Source: Victivallales bacterium (GTDB lineage: Bacteria; Verrucomicrobiota; Lentisphaeria; Oligosphaerales; Oligosphaeraceae). Taken from it: a DNA stretch of 5,208 nt. Below, piece by piece: positions 1-4,637 of this stretch (position 1 is its first letter; each line of letters starts with the position of its first letter). The translations under genes and the position numbers were made by a program. The DNA lies in the NCBI GenBank assembly GCA_017963875.1, contig JAGCTA010000460.1:1-5208 (forward strand). Direction: 5' to 3'. The notes under the pieces were generated by a model. The model was not told the origin of the DNA. It was given only the letters and a program-made list of their open reading frames with translations, and ran no database searches.

Positions 1-820
1 CAGCGGCCATGTTGTCAGGATGCAATGTACGGCCAGTGCCGCCGCCTGACGCAACGGAGAAATACTTCTTGCCGCGCTCGTTGCATTCCTTCTTGTAGGT
101 GCCTGCGACGGGGTGCTGGAAGCGGGTTGGATTCGTCGAGTTGCCTGTAATGGAGACATCGACATTTTCCTGCCACATGATGGCGACGCCTTCGCGGACG
201 TCATCGGCACCGTAGCAGCGGACTGCGGACTTCGGGCCAGTGGAGAAGGGGATTTCGCGCACGATGGTCAACTTGCCAGTGAAATAGTCGAATTTCGTTT
301 CGACATATGTGAAGCCATTGATACGGCTGATGATGTAGGCGGCGTTCTTTCCAAGTCCGTTCAAGCAGACCTTCAACGGCTCTTTGCGGACGACATTGGC
401 TTTCTTTGCAATGCCGATGGCGCCTTCGGCGGCGGCGAAGGATTCGTGTCCAGCGAGGAAGCAGAAGCACTTTGTCTCTTCGCGGAGGAGCATGGCACCC
501 AGGTTGCCATGGCCGAGACCGACTTTGCGGTCGTCAGCAACTGACCCTGGGATGCAGAATGCCTGGAGGCCTTCGCCGATGGCTTCGGCGGCGTCCGCGG
601 CTTTGACGGCGCCTTTCTTGATGGCGATTGCCGCGCCGACGGTGTATGCCCATTTGGCGTTTTCAAAACAGATTGGCTGGATGCCTTCGGTGATTTCGTA
701 TGGGTTGAAACTCTTTGCTTTGCAGATGTCAAGGCATTCTTCGATGGAATTGATGCCATATTTCTTCAGTGTGGCGAGAATCTGCGGTTCGCGGCGTTCG
801 TATGATTCAAAAAGTGCCAT
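1..820 (-). CDS. GGGtGRT-family protein, C-terminally cut by window edge
   Basis: Read leftward from the ATG at 820, the frame is open for 273 codons with no stop and leaves the window at base 1. The protein begins MALFESYERREPQIL. The hallmark GGGTGRT is at residues 259-265, followed by LHPDNM. This motif names a bacterial protein family; from memory, full members are about 330 residues, so roughly 60 C-terminal residues would lie outside. I know of no demonstrated reaction for the family. Nine cysteines are visible (29, 33, 51, 89, 118, 120, 152, 202, 246), including C29-x3-C33 and C118-x-C120, which would suit metal or Fe-S binding (inference). There is no signal peptide or membrane segment, so it is probably cytoplasmic. 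GGAG lies 8 nt before the start, and the gene follows the scaffold gene by 12 bp, so the two are surely co-transcribed. Pairing with a NifU-like protein is, to my recollection, a recurrent arrangement and supports a shared Fe-S-related job. Confidence 0.88.
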   Translation of the reverse strand, partial: MALFESYERREPQILATLKKYGINSIEECLDICKAKSFNPYEITEGIQPICFENAKWAYTVGAAIAIKKGAVKAADAAEAIGEGLQAFCIPGSVADDRKVGLGHGNLGAMLLREETKCFCFLAGHESFAAAEGAIGIAKKANVVRKEPLKVCLNGLGKNAAYIISRINGFTYVETKFDYFTGKLTIVREIPFSTGPKSAVRCYGADDVREGVAIMWQENVDVSITGNSTNPTRFQHPVAGTYKKECNERGKKYFSVASGGGTGRTLHPDNMAA

Positions 821-832
821 GATTGTTACTCC

Positions 833-1531
833 TTATGCCTTGCGAGGATCAATACTCTTGACGGCACCGTCTTCAGCGGTGGTGCGGCCATACTTGCCAG
901 TGGCTTTCGCCAGGGCTTCGTTGGCATCCATGCCTTTCTTGATGTTCTCCATCATGACGCCGAGTTTGACATATTCGTAGCCGATGATTTCATTGTTCGC
1001 ATCCAGGAACACCTGCTTGACATAGCCTTCAGCCATCTCCAGATAACGGGGGCCTTTCTCAAGCGTGCCGTACATCGTCCCGACCTGCGAGCGGAGACCT
1101 TTGCCAAGGTCTTCCAGTCCAGCGCCGATGGCAAGGCCGTTTTCGCTGAACGCACTCTGCGAACGGCCATAGACGATTTGCAGGAACAGTTCGCGCATGG
1201 CGGTGTTGATGGCGTCGCAGACAAGGTCTGTGTTCAATGCTTCGAGAATGGTTTTCCCTGGGAGAATTTCAGCGGCCATGGCGGCTGAATGGGTCATGCC
1301 GCTGCAGCCAAGCGTCTCGACGAGCGCTTCCTGGATGACGCCTTTCTTCACATTGAGGGACAATTTGCAGCATCCCTGCTGAGGTGCGCACCAGCCAATG
1401 CCGTGCGTGAAACCTGAAATGTCCTTGATTTCCTTTGCCTGTGTCCACTGTCCTTCCTGGGGAATCGGGGACGCGCCGTGCTTGCACCCCTGTGCCACGC
1501 AGCACATTTGATCGACTTCTCGTGTGTTCAT
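833..1531 (-). CDS. NifU/IscU-like iron-sulfur cluster assembly scaffold protein
   Basis: A 232-residue cytoplasmic protein. Residues 42-97 read like the IscU/NifU N-terminal fold: a Cys-containing loop (GWCAPQQGCCKLSLN, 46-60), a beta strand with GVIQEA, then LGCSGMTHSAAMAAEILPGK (74-93). The last part matches the second scaffold cysteine motif of IscU (GC-x8-9-S...GK). Cysteines are at 10, 11, 16, 48, 54, 55, 76 and 105. The usual third IscU cysteine context is not obvious. Instead there are about 130 extra residues with a glycine-rich helical part (134-162), so this is a longer relative rather than a standard IscU. The short N-terminal C10-C11-x4-C16 cluster is an extra potential ligand set. 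The start at 1531 has AAAGGT upstream as a modest ribosome site. It ends in TAA and is followed 12 bp later by the GGGtGRT gene. Family assignment is firm; the specific client protein is unknown. Confidence 0.85.
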   Translation of the reverse strand: MNTREVDQMCCVAQGCKHGASPIPQEGQWTQAKEIKDISGFTHGIGWCAPQQGCCKLSLNVKKGVIQEALVETLGCSGMTHSAAMAAEILPGKTILEALNTDLVCDAINTAMRELFLQIVYGRSQSAFSENGLAIGAGLEDLGKGLRSQVGTMYGTLEKGPRYLEMAEGYVKQVFLDANNEIIGYEYVKLGVMMENIKKGMDANEALAKATGKYGRTTAEDGAVKSIDPRKA

Positions 1532-1570
1532 CGGTTACCTTTTGCTTTTTACACTTGATTCTTGCTCCGC

Positions 1571-1594
1571 CGCACTTCCCATGGGAGTATTGCG
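1571..1594 (-). promoter_or_regulatory. hairpin in the leader of the scaffold operon (tentative)
   Basis: Within the predicted leader RNA, CGCA (1594-1591) can pair with TGCG (1574-1571) around an inner CTCC/GGAAG stem capped by CATG, with bulges. It is a GC-rich island in an otherwise A/T-rich leader, about 40 bases before the start codon. It matches no riboswitch I recognise and may be incidental. Confidence 0.2.
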
Positions 1595-1671
1595 ACGCCG
1601 AAAAATAAGAAAAAAACACTTTATAAATTAATGCTGAATCATGAAAACACAAATCGGCTGTCACTGCCAAA

Positions 1672-1700
1672 TACCGTTTTTCAATATATATTATTATAAT
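1672..1700 (+). promoter_or_regulatory. possible promoter for the HAD-M24 operon
   Basis: TATAAT at 1695-1700 stands 35 bp before the HAD start codon, a normal distance for a short leader. The hexamer at the -35 distance (TACCGT, 1672-1677) is poor, so only the -10 box is convincing. It overlaps the minus-strand -10 box through the symmetric ATTATAAT at 1693-1700. Confidence 0.3.
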
Positions 1701-1721
1701 TCGCAGAAACGATTCTTTCAA
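1693..1721 (-). promoter_or_regulatory. sigma70-type promoter for the scaffold/GGGtGRT operon
   Basis: On the minus strand, TTGAAA (1721-1716) is followed after exactly 17 bp by TATAAT (1698-1693). This is a near-consensus promoter with optimal spacing. Transcription would start near 1686, giving a leader of about 155 nt before the scaffold start at 1531. The match is read directly from the sequence; activity is inferred. Confidence 0.65.
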
Positions 1722-1735
1722 GAAGAAGTGACCAG

Positions 1736-2383
1736 ATGAACTATTCAACGATTTTGTTTGATTTGGACGGCACGTTGACAGATTCGCAGCAGGGGATTAC
1801 CTCGACAATCGTCCGCGTGCTGGCGGAACTGGGCGTTGTCGGCTTTGCCGAAAGCGATTTACTGTGGTGCGTCGGCCCGCCTCTCAGAGACAGTTTTGTG
1901 ACGTTGCTTGGCGAGGAGGGCGGTCTGCCAGACAAGGCGATGCGGCTCTATGAGAAGTTTTATGAATCGGGCGGCATGTTCAGGAGTAGCGTCTATCCTG
2001 GCGTGAAGGACGCTTTGGCGGAATTGAAGGCGGCGGGGTGCGTGCTGGTCGTCGTCACGGGAAAGCCTGTTTTTCAGGCGACGCCGATTCTGGAGCATTT
2101 TGGGCTTCTTGATTTCTTCAGCCATGTCATCGGGCCGACAGTCGATGACCGCGACGAGGACAAGGGGCGATTGCTTGCAAAGGCATTAGCGTGCCTGGAT
2201 GTCCCTGCGGAACAATGTCTTTACATTGGTGACCGCGCAGGAGACGCCATCGGGGCAGGGGAGAACGGAGTGCCTTTCCTTGCCGTCAGATATGGCTATG
2301 GAAGCGACCAGGAACTTTTGGACGCGGGCGCAAAGGTGTTCGCGGATGTCCCCGCTGATTGGAAGAAAGTGATTTTTCAGTGA
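1736..2383 (+). CDS. HAD-superfamily phosphatase, Gph (phosphoglycolate phosphatase)-like
   Basis: A 215-residue protein with all four HAD motifs. Motif I is DLDGT at 9-13, with D9 as expected nucleophile and D11 as acid/base. Motif II threonine is T108 in VVVTGK. Motif III lysine is K143 in DEDKG. Motif IV is GDRAGD at 165-170, with D166 and D170 as Mg2+ ligands. Residues 16 to about 85 form a helical C1-type cap, as in subfamily IA enzymes, and the length is typical of Gph-like enzymes. It should be a cytoplasmic Mg2+-dependent phosphomonoesterase. The substrate (phosphoglycolate, a nucleotide or a sugar phosphate) cannot be read from sequence, so no symbol is given. The start ATG at 1736 follows a weak AAGAAG ribosome site, and no better in-frame start lies upstream. 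It ends in TGA, with the M24 gene 22 bp downstream in the same direction, so the two are probably one operon. Confidence 0.88.
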   Translation: MNYSTILFDLDGTLTDSQQGITSTIVRVLAELGVVGFAESDLLWCVGPPLRDSFVTLLGEEGGLPDKAMRLYEKFYESGGMFRSSVYPGVKDALAELKAAGCVLVVVTGKPVFQATPILEHFGLLDFFSHVIGPTVDDRDEDKGRLLAKALACLDVPAEQCLYIGDRAGDAIGAGENGVPFLAVRYGYGSDQELLDAGAKVFADVPADWKKVIFQ

Positions 2384-2405
2384 TGCAGAAAGGAGTAGTT
2401 GTCGT

Positions 2406-2846
2406 ATGAACAGGCTGATTTACGCGGCGAGCGAACAATGTGCGGACCTATGGTATGAATCTGGCTTTTCCGCGCCTGATTCATTTCTCTGGTTTGAAAT
2501 TGACGGCAAACGGCATGTCGTCGTGTCCCCTCTTGAGGTTGGAAGAGCGCAAAAGCAAGTGAATGAGGGAGTTGAGGTCATCTCTTTTGCAGATGCGAAA
2601 TCACGTTGGAATTTGGGCAAGGACAGTAGAATGGACGTGGCGGAAGTGATTGCCGCCATGTCTGCATCCAATGACGTGACGGTCTGGGAGGTCCCCGATG
2701 GCTTTCCCTTCGGGCTTGCGGAAAAACTGCGGAAGCATGGGCTGGAGTTGACTGCAAAAGCGGATTTTTCGCCGACAAGAGCGGTGAAGACACCGCAGGA
2801 AGTGGAGAAAATCCGAACAGCAATCCGCATGACTGAGGATGGCTAG
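2406..2846 (+). CDS. N-terminal half of the M24 aminopeptidase, as translated if TAG terminates
   Basis: If TAG is a real stop, this 146-residue product holds only the creatinase-like N-terminal domain and the first residues of the linker helix (TPQEVEKIRTAIRMTEDG), with no metal ligand and hence no expected catalysis. The break falls inside a helix that begins the catalytic domain, not at a domain boundary. That argues against an evolved two-gene split. Confidence 0.6.
   Translation: MNRLIYAASEQCADLWYESGFSAPDSFLWFEIDGKRHVVVSPLEVGRAQKQVNEGVEVISFADAKSRWNLGKDSRMDVAEVIAAMSASNDVTVWEVPDGFPFGLAEKLRKHGLELTAKADFSPTRAVKTPQEVEKIRTAIRMTEDG
2844..2846 (+). other. in-frame amber codon inside the aminopeptidase
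   Basis: The context is GAT GGC TAG AAA CGC in frame with the aminopeptidase on both sides. One C-to-T transition from CAG (Gln) would create it. The other five complete genes or frames in the window end in TAA or TGA (TAA at 833-835, TGA at 2381-2383, TAA at 3525-3527, TGA at 4259-4261, TAA at 4588-4590). None ends in TAG, which is compatible with TAG being unusual here but is too few to prove it. Confidence 0.9.
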
Positions 2847-2897
2847 AAACGCGCGTTTGAACTACTGAAAGATGCCACGGTTGCTTCCGACGGCGTT

Positions 2898-3527
2898 TTG
2901 AAATGGATGGGGGAAGTGCTTACCGCAGAATTGCTTGGCGCTGAAATCAACATTGCCATAGCGCGAATGGGCGGCGAGGCGAAGGGGACCATTACAGCGC
3001 CTGGCAGGCAAGGGGCCGACCCACATTGCGTGGGATTCGGGCCAATCCATGCTGGCGAGCCGATTGTCATGGATGTTTTCCCGCGAGACGGCAGAACAGG
3101 ATACTTCGGCGACTTGACTCGGACAGTGGTCAAGGGGACTGCCCCTGAGATTGTCAGAAAGACTTTCGAGACGGTGAAGAAGGCACAGGAACTTGCCATT
3201 GGCATGATAAAGCCTGGTGTCATTGGAAAGGAGCCGCACTGTGCCGTCGCTGAGTTTTTTGCAAAATGCGGATACAAGACAGACCTTGACAGTACGCCTG
3301 CAATTGGATTTTTCCATGGACTTGGACATGGCATCGGTTTGGAAATCCACGAGGAGCCGAGGCTGTCATTGCGGATTGAGAAAGCACTTGTCGCGGGGAA
3401 TGTCGTCACCGTCGAGCCTGGCCTTTATTATCCTGAATGGGGTGGAATCCGTATCGAGGACGACGTACTGGTGACTGAAGACGGCTGCGAAAAACTCTCT
3501 TCCCTTCCTGTCTTCCTGGAGGTGTAA
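2898..3527 (+). CDS. C-terminal catalytic half of the M24 aminopeptidase, if separately translated
   Basis: The 209-residue stretch from the TTG at 2898 (or about 206 residues from the ATG at 2907) contains the complete metal-binding set of the M24 peptidase fold. Neither start has a recognisable ribosome site, and reinitiation would have to occur 50-60 bases after the TAG. The reading also continues in frame upstream to the TAG with normal protein sequence (KRAFELLKDATVASDGV), so these starts are likely artefacts of the interruption rather than real initiation sites. Confidence 0.45.
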   Translation: MKWMGEVLTAELLGAEINIAIARMGGEAKGTITAPGRQGADPHCVGFGPIHAGEPIVMDVFPRDGRTGYFGDLTRTVVKGTAPEIVRKTFETVKKAQELAIGMIKPGVIGKEPHCAVAEFFAKCGYKTDLDSTPAIGFFHGLGHGIGLEIHEEPRLSLRIEKALVAGNVVTVEPGLYYPEWGGIRIEDDVLVTEDGCEKLSSLPVFLEV

Positions 3528-3607
3528 ATACAACGAATTTGTTGCCAGAGAGAACTGAAGATTTGTCCCTCTAGTCATTAGTCCCCCTTTTTTTCTAGGT
3601 TAGGTGT

Positions 3608-3623
3608 TTGACACTTCTGTCAA
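3608..3623. promoter_or_regulatory. palindrome overlapping the -35 box, candidate operator
   Basis: TTGACA-CTTC-TGTCAA is a perfect inverted repeat with 6-bp arms. Its left arm is the -35 hexamer itself. A dimeric repressor bound here would block RNA polymerase. It could equally be a chance extension of the hexamer; the regulator is unknown. Confidence 0.35.
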
Positions 3624-3636
3624 CATTATTTATATT
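3608..3636 (+). promoter_or_regulatory. near-consensus sigma70 promoter upstream of the MntA/HepT operon
   Basis: TTGACA (3608-3613), a 17-bp spacer and TATATT (3631-3636) form an almost ideal promoter with a predicted start near 3643. The next gene to the right is the antitoxin at 3965, so its transcript would carry a leader of about 320 nt running through the GC-rich repeats. An ATTTATATTA direct repeat (3628-3637 and 3643-3652, 15-bp period) covers the -10 region and the transcription start. The promoter match is visible; its target is inferred. Confidence 0.6.
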
Positions 3637-3686
3637 AGGTTGATTTATATTATTTTGCTCTTTATCTAGAGGGGGGGCGCTAGCGC

Positions 3687-3764
3687 GGTTGCGCTCCACC
3701 CACGGCTGGCCCGTCCTACGCCGCTGACGCGGCTGGGCAGGGCTGCGCTTGCCGCTGACGCGGC
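3687..3764 (+). repeat. direct repeat, copy 1 (78 bp)
   Basis: Aligns to copy 2 with 76 of 78 positions identical and one 5-bp deletion. Mismatches are C/G in GCGCTCC versus GCGGTCC and G/A in CTGGCCC versus CTGACCC. It carries two of the GCCGCTGACGCGGC hairpins. It begins just inside the CCGTGGGT stem of copy 2, so that outer hairpin cannot form here. Confidence 0.85.
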
Positions 3765-3831
3765 GGCGCTCCGCCCAAAGGGGTTCCCGCCGCCGCTACG
3801 CGGCTCACCCGACATTCATGCGGTTTCCGTG

Positions 3832-3914
3832 GGTTGCGGTCCACCCACGGCTGACCCGTCCTACGCCGCTGACGCGGCTGGGCTGGACAGGGCTGCGCTT
3901 GCCGCTGACGCGGC
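3832..3914 (+). repeat. direct repeat, copy 2 (83 bp)
   Basis: Same as copy 1 apart from two substitutions and an extra CTGGA after GGCTGGG. It carries two GCCGCTGACGCGGC hairpins, and with its left flank also the CCGTGGGT/ACCCACGG stem. It ends 51 bp before the chosen antitoxin start. Confidence 0.85.
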
Positions 3915-3953
3915 TTTTCTCAGAGGTCAAACCTACCCTCATGGAACAGAGCG

Positions 3954-3958
3954 AAGGA
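3954..3958 (+). promoter_or_regulatory. ribosome binding site deciding the mntA start
   Basis: AAGGA sits 6 nt before the ATG at 3965. The in-frame alternatives at 3749, 3818 and 3941 have no such site, and the first two lie within the hairpin repeat block. Confidence 0.6.
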
Positions 3959-3964
3959 CAAAAG

Positions 3965-4261
3965 ATGTGCCGACTTGACAGACTACAACAACTGAAAGAT
4001 GAAATCCATCGCATTGCCGAGAAGAATAATGCACGCAAGGTGTATGTGTTCGGCTCCTGCGCGCGCAGAGAGGAGACGCCTGAAAGCGATGTGGATTTTG
4101 TCGCCGACTTCAAAGAACACTCCACGCTCTTTCATGTTGTGGGGCTTGAACAGGATTTGGCTGATTTCCTTGGTTGCTCTGTTGATGTGGTGACTTTGGA
4201 TCGTCTGGAATCAAATGATGCCTTTGCCAAAAATGTCAAAAAGGATATGGTGCTTCTATGA
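3965..4261 (+). CDS. mntA: MntA-type minimal nucleotidyltransferase antitoxin (MNT domain)
   Basis: From the ATG at 3965 the protein has 98 residues, typical for stand-alone MNT proteins. Residues 26-49 carry the family signature GSX10DXD: G30-S31, then D42 and D44 as metal-binding aspartates. D74 in SVDVV is the likely third carboxylate. In characterised MntA-HepT systems the MNT protein AMPylates tyrosine of the HEPN toxin and so neutralises it. Every residue needed for that is present, so the antitoxin should be active. It overlaps the downstream hepT by 4 bp (ATGA), indicating translational coupling. The frame stays open to 3749, but that extension only translates the hairpin repeats (PLTR runs) and is rejected. 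GC is lower than in the HAD and M24 genes, suggesting acquisition. The role could be phage defence or plasmid/region stabilisation. Confidence 0.88.
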   Translation: MCRLDRLQQLKDEIHRIAEKNNARKVYVFGSCARREETPESDVDFVADFKEHSTLFHVVGLEQDLADFLGCSVDVVTLDRLESNDAFAKNVKKDMVLL

Positions 4262-4590
4262 ACGATGACAAAACCAGAATCGAACATATATATGAACATA
4301 GCCGCCGTATCTTGATGATGCTTCAAGATATTACTGAAGAACAGTTTTATAATTCGCCTACACTAGTTGATGCAATTTCTTTCAACTTTGCAATTTTGGG
4401 AGAGGCCGCAAGCAAGATTTCCATGGAAATGCGCGACAGTCATCCTGATATCCCATGGAGAACAATAATCGCAATGCGTAATTTCTTGATTCACGAATAT
4501 GTGAAGATAATACCTCGCTATTTGTGGGAAACGATGCAAAATGATTTGGTCCCTCTTATCAAGCAACTTGAAGCAATCCTTGAACAATAA
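4258..4590 (+). CDS. hepT: HepT-like HEPN-domain ribonuclease toxin (DUF86 family)
   Basis: A 110-residue all-helical protein with the HEPN signature RX4HXY: R74, H79 and Y81 within MRNFLIHEYV. In characterised HepT proteins, R and H are RNase catalytic residues and the tyrosine is the one AMPylated by MntA; all are present here, so it should be an active toxin under antitoxin control. The N-terminal half (residues 7-52, with LGEAASKIS) and the C-terminal helix (WETMQNDLVPLIKQLEAIL) also fit the family. Its start overlaps the mntA stop, with AAGGAT 11 nt upstream inside mntA. By eye GC is about 40%, clearly below the HAD and M24 genes, consistent with horizontal transfer of the pair. It ends in TAA, and no terminator hairpin follows in the 47 bp before the next ORF. 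Confidence 0.9.
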   Translation: MNDDKTRIEHIYEHSRRILMMLQDITEEQFYNSPTLVDAISFNFAILGEAASKISMEMRDSHPDIPWRTIIAMRNFLIHEYVKIIPRYLWETMQNDLVPLIKQLEAILEQ

Positions 4591-4608
4591 ATTACAATAA
4601 CATATAGA
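4580..4608 (+). promoter_or_regulatory. possible promoter for the terminal ORF
   Basis: TTGAAC (4580-4585), exactly 17 bp, then TATAGA (4603-4608). Each box matches consensus at four of six positions. The -35 lies in the last codons of hepT. The predicted start near 4615 would give a leader of about 23 nt, letting the terminal ORF be expressed independently of the toxin-antitoxin pair. Confidence 0.4.
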
Positions 4609-4637
4609 ATTTCCCACTCCATGAAAGGAGAAACGAG

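Larger units (their letters stand above)
2406..3527 (+). pseudogene. M24-family Xaa-Pro aminopeptidase frame, interrupted by one in-frame TAG
   Basis: Reading one frame from the ATG at 2406 to the TAA at 3525-3527 gives 373 residues, normal for a bacterial aminopeptidase P-like protein, with a single TAG as codon 147. Residues 1 to about 130 are the creatinase-type N-terminal domain (MNRLIYAASEQCADLWYESG, then FLWFEIDGKRHVVVSPLE). Residues from about 140 on are the pita-bread catalytic domain. All five dinuclear-metal ligands expected for the family are visible: D223, D236 (GDLTRT), H308 (HGLGHGIG), E337 (VEPGLY) and E351 (IRIEDD), with H304 and H315 also present. The enzyme would release N-terminal residues preceding proline in the cytoplasm. 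AAAGGAG, 10 nt before the start, is a strong ribosome site. There is no frameshift, deletion or other stop, so the interruption is a lone nonsense codon: a fresh mutation (for example CAG to TAG), a suppressed or recoded amber, or a sequence error. Confidence 0.85.
3567..3673. repeat. 8-bp inverted repeat CCCTCTAG / CTAGAGGG flanking an AT-rich segment
   Basis: CCCTCTAG at 3567-3574 and its exact reverse complement at 3666-3673 bracket a 91-bp AT-rich core that contains the promoter described below. No flanking target-site duplication is seen and the arms are short, so calling it a mobile element would be speculation. The stretch also has an unusual density of CTAG (3571, 3595, 3666, 3680). 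Confidence 0.35.
3677..3914. repeat. GC-rich hairpin repeat block (REP-like)
   Basis: A dense block of short palindromes. GCGCTAGCGC is at 3677-3686. GCCGC-TGAC-GCGGC occurs four times (3720-3733, 3751-3764, 3865-3878, 3901-3914), with a 13-bp variant GCCGC-TAC-GCGGC at 3792-3804. An 8-bp stem CCGTGGGT/ACCCACGG (3827-3834 with 3843-3850) is also present. It holds no convincing gene and is far richer in GC than the DNA on either side. It resembles extragenic palindromic repeat families that recur around bacterial genomes; whether this one recurs cannot be seen from one window. Confidence 0.8.

Noticed and set aside
113..544. 143-codon plus-strand open frame (and others at 384-980, 201-470 and 373-759)
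   Set aside because: These lie opposite or out of frame within the GGGtGRT gene, whose motif and continuous frame are clear. They have no recognisable domain or ribosome site.
2844..2846. Pyrrolysine insertion at the TAG
   Set aside because: M24 peptidases have no catalytic need for pyrrolysine at this linker-helix position, and no pyl gene is in view. It is kept only as a minor possibility under recoding.
2843..3409. 188-codon minus-strand open frame
   Set aside because: It lies antisense to the M24 catalytic half, whose five metal ligands prove the plus strand codes.
2898..3527. Evolved two-gene split aminopeptidase
   Set aside because: The break is in a helix, the sequence remains in the same frame with protein-like codons up to the TAG, and the downstream part lacks a ribosome site.
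3582..3594. CCCCC followed by seven T after the aminopeptidase, suggesting a terminator
   Set aside because: No GC-rich stem precedes the T run; CAAC/GTTG at 3531-3544 is weak and too far away.
3687..3914. CRISPR-like regular repeats
   Set aside because: There are only two long units, internally palindromic, with no set of unique equal-length spacers and no cas gene in the window.
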